Assembly (NCBI RefSeq): GCF_025466085.1
Contig: NZ_JANLOD010000068.1
Span: 186,001 to 250,000 of the forward strand
Direction: 5' to 3'
Origin: Pseudomonas sp. 14P_8.1_Bac3
Lineage (GTDB): Bacteria > Pseudomonadota > Gammaproteobacteria > Pseudomonadales > Pseudomonadaceae
DNA: 64,000 nt
Below, in pieces: positions 26,784-35,828 of the stretch. Each line of letters begins with the position of its first letter. Positions within the stretch are counted from its first letter, which is position 1. Position numbers and translations under genes: made by a program. The notes below the pieces were generated by a model that saw nothing but the letters and a program-made list of their open reading frames with translations, had not been told where the DNA came from and ran no database searches.

Positions 26784-27082
26784 TGGAAACCTTATCCTTT
26801 GAATTCCCCGCCGGGCAGCCGCCACGTGGCCGCACGCTGGTGGGTTGTGTCGGTTCGGGCGACCTGGAAGTGCTGATCGAACCAGGCCCGGCCGGCAAGC
26901 TGACCATCAAGGTGCAGACCTCGGTCAACGGCAGCGAACAACGCTGGCAGCATCTGTTCGCGCGAATGTTCGACGGCCAGACACCACCGGCAATGGCCAT
27001 CGATATCCATGACTTCGGCGCCACGCCGGGTGTGGTGCGGTTGCGTCTGGAACAAGGCTTCGAGGAGATCGGCCATGACTGA
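26783..27082 (+). CDS. mdcC: Malonate decarboxylase acyl carrier protein (delta subunit)
   Basis: 99 aa, the exact family length. Ser25 in 'LVGCVGSGDLEVLIEP' is at the position that carries the phosphoribosyl-dephospho-CoA arm in characterised MdcC. It holds acetyl/malonyl groups as thioesters. It starts at ATG 26783, overlapping mdcB (TGATG), and overlaps mdcD by 8 bp. Confidence 0.96.
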   Translation: METLSFEFPAGQPPRGRTLVGCVGSGDLEVLIEPGPAGKLTIKVQTSVNGSEQRWQHLFARMFDGQTPPAMAIDIHDFGATPGVVRLRLEQGFEEIGHD

Positions 27083-27926
27083 TACTGCGACGCTTCTGCA
27101 CAAGCACAGCTTCGTCGAACTCGGCGCGCGGCAACGGGCGAACGCCTTGCTCGATGCCGGGAGCTTCCGCGAATTGCTCGACCCGTTTCAACGCGTCATG
27201 TCGCCGTGGCTTTCACGCCAGGGCGTGGTCCCGCAGGCCGACGACGGCGTGGTGATCGCTAAAGGCAGCATCGACGGTTTGCCGGTGGTGATCGCCGCCA
27301 TCGAAGGCGCCTTCCAGGGCGGCAGCCTCGGCGAAGTCGGCGGCGCGAAAATCGCCGGCGCGCTGGAACTGGCAGCCGAAGACAACCGCAACGGCGTACC
27401 GACTCGCGCCGTGCTGCTGCTGGAAACCGGCGGCGTGCGCTTGCAGGAAGCCAACCTCGGGCTGGCGGCGATTGCCGATATCCATGCGGCCATCGTCGAT
27501 TTGCGCCAGTACCAACCGGTGGTCGGGGTGGTGGCCGGCAGCGTCGGCTGCTTTGGCGGGATGTCGATTGCCGCCGGGTTGTGCAGTTATTTGCTGGTGA
27601 CCCAGGAAGCACGTCTTGGCCTGAACGGTCCGCAAGTGATCGAACAGGAGGCCGGGCTTGAGGAGTACGACTCCCGTGACCGTCCGTTCATCTGGGGCCT
27701 GACCGGTGGCGAGCAACGTTTCGCCAGCGGTCTGGTGGATCGTTTTGTCGCCGACGATGTGACACAGATTCAGCAGCAGGTCAGTGAATTGCTGCAACAG
27801 GGCGTGCCGCAACAGCCTCGCAGTCGTCAGGCCGATCTGTTCCTGCAACGCCTGGCCCGACTGGACGCCGAACCGCAAATCGATGCGGCGACGGTTCGCG
27901 ATCTGTATCAAGGAGAGCGCTCATGA
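27075..27926 (+). CDS. mdcD: Malonate decarboxylase beta subunit
   Basis: 283 aa, crotonase/carboxyltransferase-like. It contains 'GGAKIAGALELAAEDNRNG', 'LLETGGVRLQEANLGLAA' and the oxyanion region 'AGSVGCFGGMSIAAGLC'. With MdcE it decarboxylates malonyl-S-ACP to acetyl-S-ACP. The start MTDTATLLHK at 27075 overlaps mdcC by 8 bp. Confidence 0.96.
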   Translation: MTDTATLLHKHSFVELGARQRANALLDAGSFRELLDPFQRVMSPWLSRQGVVPQADDGVVIAKGSIDGLPVVIAAIEGAFQGGSLGEVGGAKIAGALELAAEDNRNGVPTRAVLLLETGGVRLQEANLGLAAIADIHAAIVDLRQYQPVVGVVAGSVGCFGGMSIAAGLCSYLLVTQEARLGLNGPQVIEQEAGLEEYDSRDRPFIWGLTGGEQRFASGLVDRFVADDVTQIQQQVSELLQQGVPQQPRSRQADLFLQRLARLDAEPQIDAATVRDLYQGERS

Positions 27927-28726
27927 GTTCGTATTCCCTGAGAGGTTTGAACTGGTTCAACGCCTTGAGTGCGGGCGCGAAACCCGTTGGTGGTTTGCCG
28001 GCGTCGCTGAAGGTCGCCGACGGTGTGCTGGGCGAGCAACCGGTCCGTTTCATTGCCGTGGTGGCTGACCCCGACAACCGTTTCGTCCGCGCTCGTCACG
28101 GCGAAGTCGGTTTGCTGGAAGGCTGGGGCCTGGCCAAGGCCGTGGATGAAGTCATCGCGGCCGACGCCGACAAACTGCAAAAACGCGCCGTGATCGCCAT
28201 CGTCGATGTGCCGAGCCAGGCCTACGGTCGCCGTGAAGAAGCGCTGGGCATTCATCAGGCGCTCGCGGGCGCCGCCGACAGTTATGCCCGCGCCCGCTTG
28301 GCCGGCCATGCGGTGATTGGTTTGCTGGTGGGCAAGGCGATGTCCGGTGCATTCCTGGCCCACGGGTATCAGGCCAATCGCCTGATTGCCCTGCGCGATC
28401 CGGGGGTGATGGTCCATGCGATGGGCAAGGTGTCGGCGGCGCGGGTGACCTTGCGCAGCGTCGAAGAACTGGAAGCGCTGGCCGCCAGTGTGCCGCCGAT
28501 GGCCTACGACATCGACAGCTACGCGAGCCTGGGTTTGCTCTGGGAAACCTTGTCGGTCGAGCAGATTGAACAGCCGACGGCGGCTGATCTGGTGCGGGTG
28601 ACTGAGTGCCTGACCCAGGCGATGGGGGATGTCGCCGCGACGGGCCGTGACCTCAGCAGTCGCTTGGGTGCGAGCAATCGCTCGGCGTCGAGCAAGGTGC
28701 GTGAACTGCTGAGAGCGCAGTGGTGA
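27923..28726 (+). CDS. mdcE: Malonate decarboxylase gamma subunit
   Basis: 267 aa, the second carboxyltransferase-like half: 'VVADPDNRFVRARHGEVGLL', 'AIVDVPSQAYGRREEALGIH' and 'LVGKAMSGAFLAHGYQA'. It overlaps the mdcD stop by 4 bp (ATGA), fitting a fixed beta-gamma complex. Confidence 0.96.
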   Translation: MSSYSLRGLNWFNALSAGAKPVGGLPASLKVADGVLGEQPVRFIAVVADPDNRFVRARHGEVGLLEGWGLAKAVDEVIAADADKLQKRAVIAIVDVPSQAYGRREEALGIHQALAGAADSYARARLAGHAVIGLLVGKAMSGAFLAHGYQANRLIALRDPGVMVHAMGKVSAARVTLRSVEELEALAASVPPMAYDIDSYASLGLLWETLSVEQIEQPTAADLVRVTECLTQAMGDVAATGRDLSSRLGASNRSASSKVRELLRAQW

Positions 28727-29331
28727 ACACGTATCTGGCCCACGACTTGCTCTGGGGCATGACTCCCGAGCAGTTGCCGGCGGACGCGCCTGTCTGGGTG
28801 ATCGACTCCATCCGTGCGGGCCAACCGGTGGTGGTCCGGCGTGCGCTGAGCACGCCGGGTCAAATCGCGGTTGGCGTGCGCGGGCGCTTGCGCGAGCAGC
28901 GTTATGCAACGCTGATGTCGGTTGAGGCGATTCAGCGTTGCGTGAGGCCGGAAGACCTGTGTCATGTCTCGATCGATCGGGATCTGCCGGCAGCGCACGC
29001 CCTCAATCAATTGCGGCCGATGCTCGATGGCTGTGGATGGGGCTGGGGTGTCAGCGGCAGCGCCGGGTTCGAATTGGCCAGCGGTCTTCAGGCGTTGCAC
29101 GCAGGCAGTGATCTCGATCTGATTCTGCGCACACCGCGACCGCTGGATCGTTTGAGCGCGCAACAACTGGTGTCCCTTCTGGATGCCGCAGCGTGTCAGG
29201 TGGACATGCAGTTGCAGACACCTTTCGGGGCCGTCGCCTTGCGTGAATGGGCTGGTCCTGCGCGTCGGGTATTGCTGAAAAGCGCCCGTGAAGCGTGCCT
29301 GGTCATGGACCCGTGGGAGCACGCCGCGTGA
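28723..29331 (+). CDS. mdcG: Malonate decarboxylase holo-ACP synthase (phosphoribosyl-dephospho-CoA transferase)
   Basis: 202 aa, nucleotidyltransferase-like: 'AHDLLWGMTPEQLPADAP' at the N terminus and the metal motif 'HAGSDLDLILRTPRPLD' near residue 128. It attaches the prosthetic group made by MdcB to apo-MdcC. The start is a GTG: either 28723 (overlapping the mdcE stop as GTGA) or the adjacent GTG at 28720. Confidence 0.93.
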   Translation: MNTYLAHDLLWGMTPEQLPADAPVWVIDSIRAGQPVVVRRALSTPGQIAVGVRGRLREQRYATLMSVEAIQRCVRPEDLCHVSIDRDLPAAHALNQLRPMLDGCGWGWGVSGSAGFELASGLQALHAGSDLDLILRTPRPLDRLSAQQLVSLLDAAACQVDMQLQTPFGAVALREWAGPARRVLLKSAREACLVMDPWEHAA

Positions 29332-30239
29332 GCAGCCTGCTGGTGTTCCCGGGCCAGGGCGCGCAGCAGCCGGGCATGCTTCAGCGCTTGCCTCGCGAGA
29401 CGCTGGTCGAGGCCAGCGACGTGCTGGGCGAAGACGCATTGCTGCTGGATTCTGCCGAGGCGCTGAAGTCGACGAGGGCTGTGCAGCTGTGCCTGTTGAT
29501 TGCCGGAGTCGCGGCTTCGCGGCAGTTGGCAATCGCGCCGGATTACGTCGCGGGTTTGTCCATTGGTGCCTATCCGGCGGCCGTGGTGGCGGGCGCTTTG
29601 AGCTTCAACGATGCGCTGCATCTGGTCAGCCTGCGCGGCGAGCTGATGCAACAGGCTTATCCACAGGGCTACGGCATGACCGCGATCATCGGCCTTGATC
29701 TCGCCACGGTGGACAGGCTGCTGGCGCAGGTGCACAGCGTCGATTCGCCGGTTTACCTGGCCAATATCAATGCCGATAACCAGGTGGTCATCGCCGGAAG
29801 CGAGGATGCGATGAACGCCGTCGCCGGGTTGGCCAAAGATCGCGGTGCCGGTCTGGCCAAGCGACTGGCGGTCAGCGTGCCGTCCCATTGCCCGCTGCTG
29901 CAAACCCCGGCGAAAACCCTGGCCGAAGCCTTCGCCGACGTCACGCTGAAAAGGCCGAACGTGGGTTACCTGAGCGGCAGTCGCGCCCGGCCCATCGTCA
30001 CCGTCGAAGCCTTGCGTGACGACCTGGCCTTCAACATGTGTCGCGTGGTGGATTGGCGCGGCACCGTGCAAAGCGCCTACGAGCGCGGCGTACGGCTACA
30101 GATCGAACTGCCGCCCGGTGCGGTGCTGACCGGGCTGGCACGCCGGGTGTTCGAGCAGGGCACCGTGATGGCTTTCGACGGCGCGCGGCTCGACACCTTG
30201 CAGATGCTGTTGCGTGAGGAAGGAGGTCGCCAACCCTAG
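29328..30239 (+). CDS. mdcH: Malonate decarboxylase-associated malonyl-CoA:ACP transacylase
   Basis: 303 aa, FabD-like acyltransferase: 'LLVFPGQGAQQPGMLQRL' at the start, the nucleophile elbow 'AGLSIGAYPAAVVAGALSF' near residue 77, and 'VSVPSHCPLLQ' with the catalytic His. It charges the carrier protein with malonyl to start the cycle. The GTG at 29328 overlaps the mdcG stop (GTGA), the pattern repeated throughout this operon. Confidence 0.95.
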   Translation: MSSLLVFPGQGAQQPGMLQRLPRETLVEASDVLGEDALLLDSAEALKSTRAVQLCLLIAGVAASRQLAIAPDYVAGLSIGAYPAAVVAGALSFNDALHLVSLRGELMQQAYPQGYGMTAIIGLDLATVDRLLAQVHSVDSPVYLANINADNQVVIAGSEDAMNAVAGLAKDRGAGLAKRLAVSVPSHCPLLQTPAKTLAEAFADVTLKRPNVGYLSGSRARPIVTVEALRDDLAFNMCRVVDWRGTVQSAYERGVRLQIELPPGAVLTGLARRVFEQGTVMAFDGARLDTLQMLLREEGGRQP

Positions 30240-30303
30240 ACACCGACTCAGGCCTTCGAACAACAAAAACAACATTCGACGATGCACTTTGAGGATAACA
30301 ACG

Positions 30304-30720
30304 ATGATTATTTACGGTGTGGCGCTGCTGGCGATCTGTACGCTGGCAGGGGTGATCCTGGGCGATGCGCTGGGCGTTCTGCTCGGCGTGAAATCCAATG
30401 TGGGCGGCGTCGGGATCGCGATGATCCTGCTGATCTGCGCGCGGCTGTGGATGCAAAAGCGCGGGGGCATGACCAAGGATTGCGAGATGGGCGTCGGCTT
30501 CTGGGGTGCGATGTACATTCCGGTGGTAGTGGCGATGGCGGCGCAACAGAACGTCGTGACCGCGTTGCACGGCGGCCCGGTAGCAGTGCTCGCGGCCATC
30601 GGCTCGGTGGTGCTCTGCGGCTGCACCATCGCCCTGATCAGCCGGACCCACAAAGGCGAACCCTTGCCCGACGAGCCTGCGGAACTCACGCCCGTCGGCA
30701 CGCCAGTAGGAGGCCGCTGA
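30304..30720 (+). CDS. madL: Malonate transporter subunit MadL
   Basis: 138 aa with four hydrophobic segments, beginning MIIYGVALLAICTLAGVILG, plus 'MQKRGGMTKDCEMGVGFWGA'. The ATG at 30304 follows GAGGATAACAACG. MadL with MadM forms the two-part malonate:cation symporter. It lies 64 bp after mdcH and 1 bp before madM, and its presence makes the operon self-sufficient for uptake plus decarboxylation. Confidence 0.94.
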   Translation: MIIYGVALLAICTLAGVILGDALGVLLGVKSNVGGVGIAMILLICARLWMQKRGGMTKDCEMGVGFWGAMYIPVVVAMAAQQNVVTALHGGPVAVLAAIGSVVLCGCTIALISRTHKGEPLPDEPAELTPVGTPVGGR

Positions 30721-30721
30721 T

Positions 30722-31486
30722 ATGTTGGAAGTCATTGAGAAAGGCCTGGCCAATAACGGTCTGGTCACGGCGTTCGCCTTCGTCGGTGTGATCATGTGGG
30801 TGTCGGTGGTGTTGTCCAAGCGCCTGACGTTCGGACGGATTCATGGCTCGGCGATTGCCATCGTCATCGGCCTGGTGCTGGCCTGGGTCGGCGGCACCCT
30901 GACCGGCGGGCAGAAAGGCCTGGCGGACCTGGCGCTGTTTTCCGGTATCGGCTTGATGGGTGGCGCGATGCTGCGGGACTTTGCCATCGTCGCCACGGCG
31001 TTCGAAGTGCAAGCCACCGAAGCGAAGAAGGCCGGTTTGATTGGCGTGATTGCGCTGCTGCTGGGCACGATTCTGCCGTTCATTGTCGGGGCGAGCATTG
31101 CCTGGGTGTTCGGCTATCGCGATGCGGTGAGCATGACCACCATCGGCGCGGGTGCGGTGACGTACATCGTCGGGCCAGTGACCGGCGCGGCGATTGGCGC
31201 CAGTTCCGATGTGGTGGCGTTGTCGATTGCCACCGGCTTGATCAAGGCGATTCTGGTGATGGTTGGCACGCCGATGGCGGCGCGCTGGATGGGGCTGGAT
31301 AATCCGCGGTCGGCAATGGTCTTTGGCGGGTTGGCCGGCACCGTGAGTGGTGTGACGGCGGGGCTGGCGGCGACGGATCGGCGGCTGGTGCCTTACGGCG
31401 CGCTGACGGCGACGTTCCATACCGGGCTGGGGTGTCTGCTTGGGCCTTCGGTGTTGTATTTCATTGTGCGTGGGATTGTCGGGTAA
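30722..31486 (+). CDS. madM: Malonate transporter subunit MadM
   Basis: 254 aa, about eight transmembrane segments: 'TAFAFVGVIMWVSVVLSKRL' and 'SGIGLMGGAMLRDFAIVATA', with repeated Gly-rich helices. It is the main membrane component of the malonate symporter; last gene of the mdc operon. A REPIN follows, then the convergent LysR gene. Confidence 0.94.
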   Translation: MLEVIEKGLANNGLVTAFAFVGVIMWVSVVLSKRLTFGRIHGSAIAIVIGLVLAWVGGTLTGGQKGLADLALFSGIGLMGGAMLRDFAIVATAFEVQATEAKKAGLIGVIALLLGTILPFIVGASIAWVFGYRDAVSMTTIGAGAVTYIVGPVTGAAIGASSDVVALSIATGLIKAILVMVGTPMAARWMGLDNPRSAMVFGGLAGTVSGVTAGLAATDRRLVPYGALTATFHTGLGCLLGPSVLYFIVRGIVG

Positions 31487-31515
31487 GCGCTGGATCTTGG
31501 TTGACTGCCCCGACG

Positions 31516-31583
31516 CCTTCGCGGGCAAGCCCGCTCCCACATTGGAATGCATTCTCCTGTGGGAGCGGGCTTGCCCGCGAAGG
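31516..31583. repeat. REPIN between madM and mdcR
   Basis: Inverted REP arms 31516-31541 and 31556-31583 (core GGGAGCGGGCTTGCCCGCGA) in the convergent gap; it may terminate transcription from both sides. Confidence 0.9.
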
Positions 31584-31596
31584 GCGCGACACGGTC

Positions 31597-32511
31597 TCAA
31601 GCCTGTCGATTGGCATACATCCGACACTCCGCCAGCAGCGCCAGCAAATTCGGATCGCGCTCCTTGGCTTTCAAAAACACCACGCCGATGTGCTGCTGCA
31701 ACCGGTACTTTTCCTGCAACGGAATCAGCTTCACCCGGTTCTCATACACCGCCGCAATCCGCCCCGGCAGCAACGCATAACCGACCCCCGAGCTGACCAT
31801 GCTGAGCAGGGTGAAGATGTCGTTGACCTGCATCGCCACCTTCGGCTCGAACCCTGCCTGCTTGAACACTCGATTACCGTCCTGGTGCGTGGCGAAACCC
31901 TGGGTCAGGGTGATGAACGTCTCGTCGCGCACTTCGGCCAGGTCGACTTCGCTGCGCTGGGCGAACCTGGAGTCCGCCGGCGTCGCTAGAAAGATGTCAT
32001 CGGAAAACAGCGGAATGTGCTCGCAATCCGGGTCGTTCACGCTCTCGTCCAGCGACACCAGGATCGCATCGACTTCCATGTTCTTGAGCTTGTACAGCAG
32101 GTCGAAATTCGAGCCGAGGATCAGGTCGATGTTGAGTTCGCTGCGGCGGATTTTCAGACCCATGATCAGCTGTGGCACGGTCTTCACGGTCAGCGAATAC
32201 AGCGAGCCGAGCTTGAAGCGTTCGGCGGAGAACCCGGCGGCTTCGCGGGTCAGGCGCACGCTTTCGACCACATCCTGAATCAGCTTCTGCGCCCGCTCTT
32301 CCAGCACATACGCGCTTTCCAGCGGCGTCAGGTTGCGGCCCTCATGCTTGAACAGCGGGCAACGCAGGGCACTTTCCAGGGAATGAATGGCCCGGTGCAC
32401 GCTGACGTTGCTGGTCTGCAACTCGGCGGCGGCCCGGGCCAGGTTGCCGGTGCGCATGAAGGCGAGGAACACCTCGAGTTTTTTCAGGGTCAACTCTTCG
32501 TCGATCAGCAT
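31597..32511 (-). CDS. mdcR: LysR-family regulator, probable malonate operon regulator MdcR
   Basis: 304 aa. A winged HTH is at residues ~5-65 ('LEVFLAFMRTGNLARAAAEL', 'SVHRAIHSLESALRCPLFKH'), then a LysR effector domain ending at 'ALLAECRMYANRQA'. The start MLIDEELTLKKL (32511) is chosen because the HTH begins there; upstream codons to 32760 are not LysR-like. It is convergent with the mdc operon, as is mdcR in P. aeruginosa, so it probably activates mdc with malonate. No operator was identified at mdcA. Confidence 0.88.
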   Translation of the reverse strand: MLIDEELTLKKLEVFLAFMRTGNLARAAAELQTSNVSVHRAIHSLESALRCPLFKHEGRNLTPLESAYVLEERAQKLIQDVVESVRLTREAAGFSAERFKLGSLYSLTVKTVPQLIMGLKIRRSELNIDLILGSNFDLLYKLKNMEVDAILVSLDESVNDPDCEHIPLFSDDIFLATPADSRFAQRSEVDLAEVRDETFITLTQGFATHQDGNRVFKQAGFEPKVAMQVNDIFTLLSMVSSGVGYALLPGRIAAVYENRVKLIPLQEKYRLQQHIGVVFLKAKERDPNLLALLAECRMYANRQA

Positions 32512-32651
32512 GGGCGTGACTCTTTTGGGAATGATCCGATTGTGCACGCCCGCGAGCATCGATGGGGCCATTGCGATTTGAAACATTGCGTTTGTACGCT
32601 CGAGGCCTGAGCCTTGCGCACTGCGCAAATGAATGTCGAGGTAAGCGACAC

Positions 32652-33269
32652 ATGTATCACGGGGAACGATTGAACGCCTGGACGCATTTGGTCGGGGCGG
32701 TGGCAGCGGCGGTAGGGGTGGTGTGGATGCTGGTGATCGCCGGCATGGACGGCAGCCCATGGAAGATCGTCAGCGTGGCGATCTACGGTTTTACACTGAT
32801 GGTGCTCTACAGCGCCTCGACCGTGTACCACAGCGTGCGCGGGCGGAAAAAAGCGATCATGCAGAAGGTCGATCACTTTTCGATCTACCTGTTGATTGCC
32901 GGCAGCTACACGCCGTTCTGCCTGGTGACCCTGCGCGGGCCGTGGGGCTGGACGTTGTTCGGGATTGTCTGGGGGCTGGCGCTGATCGGCATCCTGCAGG
33001 AAATCAAGCCGCGTTCAGAGGCGCGGATCCTGTCGATCGTGATCTATGCAGTGATGGGCTGGATCGTGCTGGTGGCGGTCAAGCCGCTGATGGCGGCGCT
33101 GGGCACGGCCGGGTTTGCCTGGCTGGCGTCGGGCGGAATTCTGTACACCGTGGGGATTATCTTCTTTGCCCTGGATCATCGGCTGCGCCATGCCCACGGG
33201 ATCTGGCACCTGTTTGTGATCGCCGGGAGTTTGCTGCACTTTGTGGCGATTATGTTTTATGTCCTGTAG
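32652..33269 (+). CDS. Hemolysin III / TrhA family membrane protein
   Basis: 205 aa, seven hydrophobic segments of the PAQR-like HlyIII family. It begins 'MYHGERLNAWTHLVGAVAAA' and has 'SASTVYHSVRGRKKAIMQKV', 'DHFSIYLLIAGSYTPFCLV' and a C-terminal 'IWHLFVIAGSLLHFVAI'. The conserved His, Ser and Asp metal-site residues are present. The name reflects an old hemolysin assay; the more recent link is to membrane energetics. It is divergent from mdcR, with 140 bp between starts. Confidence 0.93.
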   Translation: MYHGERLNAWTHLVGAVAAAVGVVWMLVIAGMDGSPWKIVSVAIYGFTLMVLYSASTVYHSVRGRKKAIMQKVDHFSIYLLIAGSYTPFCLVTLRGPWGWTLFGIVWGLALIGILQEIKPRSEARILSIVIYAVMGWIVLVAVKPLMAALGTAGFAWLASGGILYTVGIIFFALDHRLRHAHGIWHLFVIAGSLLHFVAIMFYVL

Positions 33270-33281
33270 ATCGAGTCGCGG

Positions 33282-33379
33282 CCATTCGCTAGCAGGCTAG
33301 CTCCCACAGGATATCTTCAGTGAACATGCAACGGGTGAACACCCAAAATTCAATGTGGGAGCTAGCCTGCTAGCGATGG
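33282..33379. repeat. REPIN with GCTAGC-type head
   Basis: Inverted arms 33282-33309 and 33354-33379 with core GGGAGCTAGCCTGCTAGCGATGG. The loop-closing head is CTAGC, not CGAGC, on both sides: a compensated variant. It lies between the hemolysin III gene and rsmE (convergent). Confidence 0.9.
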
Positions 33380-33383
33380 CGGC

Positions 33384-34103
33384 CTAGAAGTCACCCCACA
33401 ACTGCTGGGCCACCGCCAACGCCACCACCGGCGCGGTCTCGGTGCGCAACACTCGAGGGCCAAGGCGGGCGGCATGGAAACCGTCAGCCTTGGCCTGATC
33501 CACCTCAACGTCCGACAACCCACCCTCAGGCCCGATCAGAAACGCCAACGTCGCCGGTTTCGCATGACTCACCAGCGGCTCGGCCACCGGATGCAGCACC
33601 AGCTTCAATTCCGCTTCGGTCTGTTTCAGCCAATCCGCCAACAGCTGTGGCGGATGAATCACCGGCAACCGCGAGCGCCCGCATTGTTCGCACGCGCTGA
33701 TCGCCACCTGGCGCCAATGCAGCAAGCGTTTGTCGGCGCGTTCGTCCTTGAGCCGAACTTCACAGCGCTCGCTGAAAATCGGGGTGATTTCCGTCACGCC
33801 CAGCTCAGTGGCTTTCTGGATCGCCCAATCCATGCGCTCGCCACGGGACAAACCCTGGCCGAGATGGATGTGCAGCGGCGACTCGACCTGACCGGCGAAT
33901 TGTTCATCGATCTGCACCACCACGCGCTTCTTGCCAACCTCTACCAGCGTCGCGCGAAACTCATGACCCGAACCGTCGAACAGTTGCAACGCATCACCCT
34001 CGGCCATGCGCAGCACGCGGCTGATGTAGTGGGCCTGGGCCTCGGGCAATTCGTGTTCGCCGGTGCTCAGGGGGGCGTCGATAAAGAAGCGGGACAGTCT
34101 CAT
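33384..34103 (-). CDS. rsmE: 16S rRNA (uracil-1498-N3)-methyltransferase
   Basis: 239 aa, SPOUT family. An N-terminal PUA-like domain ('MRLSRFFIDAPLSTGEHEL') is followed by the knotted MTase domain with 'QKATELGVTEITPIFSERCE', 'FLIGPEGGLSDVEVDQA' and 'LGPRVLRTETAPVVAL'. It methylates U1498 of 16S rRNA. It lies downstream of bioA on the same strand, ~97 bp away, as in PAO1. Confidence 0.97.
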   Translation of the reverse strand: MRLSRFFIDAPLSTGEHELPEAQAHYISRVLRMAEGDALQLFDGSGHEFRATLVEVGKKRVVVQIDEQFAGQVESPLHIHLGQGLSRGERMDWAIQKATELGVTEITPIFSERCEVRLKDERADKRLLHWRQVAISACEQCGRSRLPVIHPPQLLADWLKQTEAELKLVLHPVAEPLVSHAKPATLAFLIGPEGGLSDVEVDQAKADGFHAARLGPRVLRTETAPVVALAVAQQLWGDF

Positions 34104-34199
34104 GCTGGGTCTCTGGAAAAATGTGAATCAGTGGAATCGGTGTCGCCTTCATTGGCGAGCAAGTCGGCACAGGTTCCGCAGTCGCTCAGGTGAACTCAA

Positions 34200-35606
34200 T
34201 CAACCCGGATCACGGAAGCCCGGATGAAAATTTTCCGGCACCGACACGCCGACACTGTCACGCGTCGCAATGTCGATCCCTTCACTGGCCACCTCCGCGA
34301 GGAAATCGATCTGCTCCGGCGTAATCACGTACGGCGGCAGGAAATACACCACGCTGCCCAATGGTCGAAGTAAAGCACCGCGTTCCAGGGCGTGCTGGAA
34401 CACTTTCAAGCCGCGGCGCTCCTGCCACGGATAGGCTTCCCTGGTCGCCTTGTCCTTGACCATTTCGATCGCCAGCACCATGCCGGTCTGCCGCACTTCC
34501 GCGACGTTCGGATGATCGATCAGGTGCGCGGTGGACGAGGCCATGCGCTGGGCCAGGGCCTTGTTGTTCTCGATCACGTTGTCTTCTTCGAAAATGTCCA
34601 GCGTCGCCAACGCCGCCGCGCACGCCAGCGGGTTGCCGGTGTAGCTGTGGGAATGCAGGAACGCGCGCAGGGTCGGGTAGTCGTCGTAGAACGCGCTGTA
34701 GACCTCTTCGGTGGTGACGCACGCCGCCAGCGGCAGGTAACCGCCGGTCAGCGCTTTCGACAGACAGAGGAAGTCCGGACGGATGCCGGCCTGTTCGCAG
34801 GCGAACATCGTCCCGGTGCGGCCGAAGCCGACGGCGATTTCGTCGTGGATCAGGTGCACGCCATAGCGATCACAGGCCTCGCGCAGCAGCTTCAGGTACA
34901 CCGGGTGATACATGCGCATGCCGCCTGCGCCCTGAATCAGCGGCTCGACGATCACCGCGGCAACGCTGTCGTGATGTTCGGCCAGGGTCTGTTCCATGGC
35001 GGCGAACAGGTTGCGCGAGTGTTCTTCCCAGCTCATGCCTTCCGGCCGCAGGTAGCAGTCGGGGCTGGGCACCTTGATCGTGTCGAGCAGCAGCGCCTTG
35101 TAGGTTTCGGTGAACAGTGGCACGTCACCGACGGACATCGCCGCCATGGTCTCGCCGTGGTAGCTGTTGGTCAGGGTGACGAAGCGCTTCTTGTTCGGCT
35201 GACCGCGGTTGAGCCAGTAGTGAAAGCTCATTTTCAGCGCGACTTCGATGCAGGACGAGCCGTTATCGGCGTAGAAGCACCGGGTCAGGCCCTCCGGTGT
35301 CATCTTCACCAGGCGTTCGGACAGCTCGATCACCGGCTGATGGCTGAAACCGGCGAGGATCACGTGTTCGAGCTGATCGACCTGATCCTTGATGCGCTGG
35401 TTGATGCGAGGGTTGGCGTGGCCAAACACATTGACCCACCAGGAACTGACCGCATCGAGGTAGCGTTTGCCTTCGAAGTCTTCCAGCCACACGCCCTCAC
35501 CACGCTTGATCGGGATCAGCGGCAGCTGTTCGTGGTCTTTCATCTGGGTGCAGGGGTGCCACAACACGGCCAGATCCCGTTGCATCCACTGATTATTCAG
35601 GCCCAT
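34200..35606 (-). CDS. bioA: Adenosylmethionine-8-amino-7-oxononanoate aminotransferase
   Basis: 468 aa, class III PLP aminotransferase. It has 'MQRDLAVLWHPCTQMKDHEQ' near the N terminus, 'GSSCIEVALKMSFHYW', 'LIHDEIAVGFGRTGTMFACE', and the Schiff-base Lys in 'DFLCLSKALTGGYLPLA'. It converts KAPA to DAPA in biotin synthesis with SAM as amino donor. The start at MGLNNQWMQRD (35606). A 7-bp inverted repeat (GTCCGCG/CGCGGAC, 35626-35644) lies just upstream in the leader; significance unknown. No other bio genes are nearby. Confidence 0.96.
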   Translation of the reverse strand: MGLNNQWMQRDLAVLWHPCTQMKDHEQLPLIPIKRGEGVWLEDFEGKRYLDAVSSWWVNVFGHANPRINQRIKDQVDQLEHVILAGFSHQPVIELSERLVKMTPEGLTRCFYADNGSSCIEVALKMSFHYWLNRGQPNKKRFVTLTNSYHGETMAAMSVGDVPLFTETYKALLLDTIKVPSPDCYLRPEGMSWEEHSRNLFAAMEQTLAEHHDSVAAVIVEPLIQGAGGMRMYHPVYLKLLREACDRYGVHLIHDEIAVGFGRTGTMFACEQAGIRPDFLCLSKALTGGYLPLAACVTTEEVYSAFYDDYPTLRAFLHSHSYTGNPLACAAALATLDIFEEDNVIENNKALAQRMASSTAHLIDHPNVAEVRQTGMVLAIEMVKDKATREAYPWQERRGLKVFQHALERGALLRPLGSVVYFLPPYVITPEQIDFLAEVASEGIDIATRDSVGVSVPENFHPGFRDPG

Positions 35607-35828
35607 GTCCAGTCTCCTCGAGGCGGTCCGCGACACGCGCGGACATACAATCGCGCAAGCCTATGCAATGCATCGCCCCGGAACAACCCATTGTGTCGAT
35701 TGAGCTACTTTGTATGGGGCGATAGACGTCGCTGGCGGCCTAATGATGGCTGACGTATTCTTCGCGGTTCTTTGAGTCGTCTGACTCGCATAACTGCTTC
35801 TTCCTACGTGTATTACCGGAGTTCGCTG

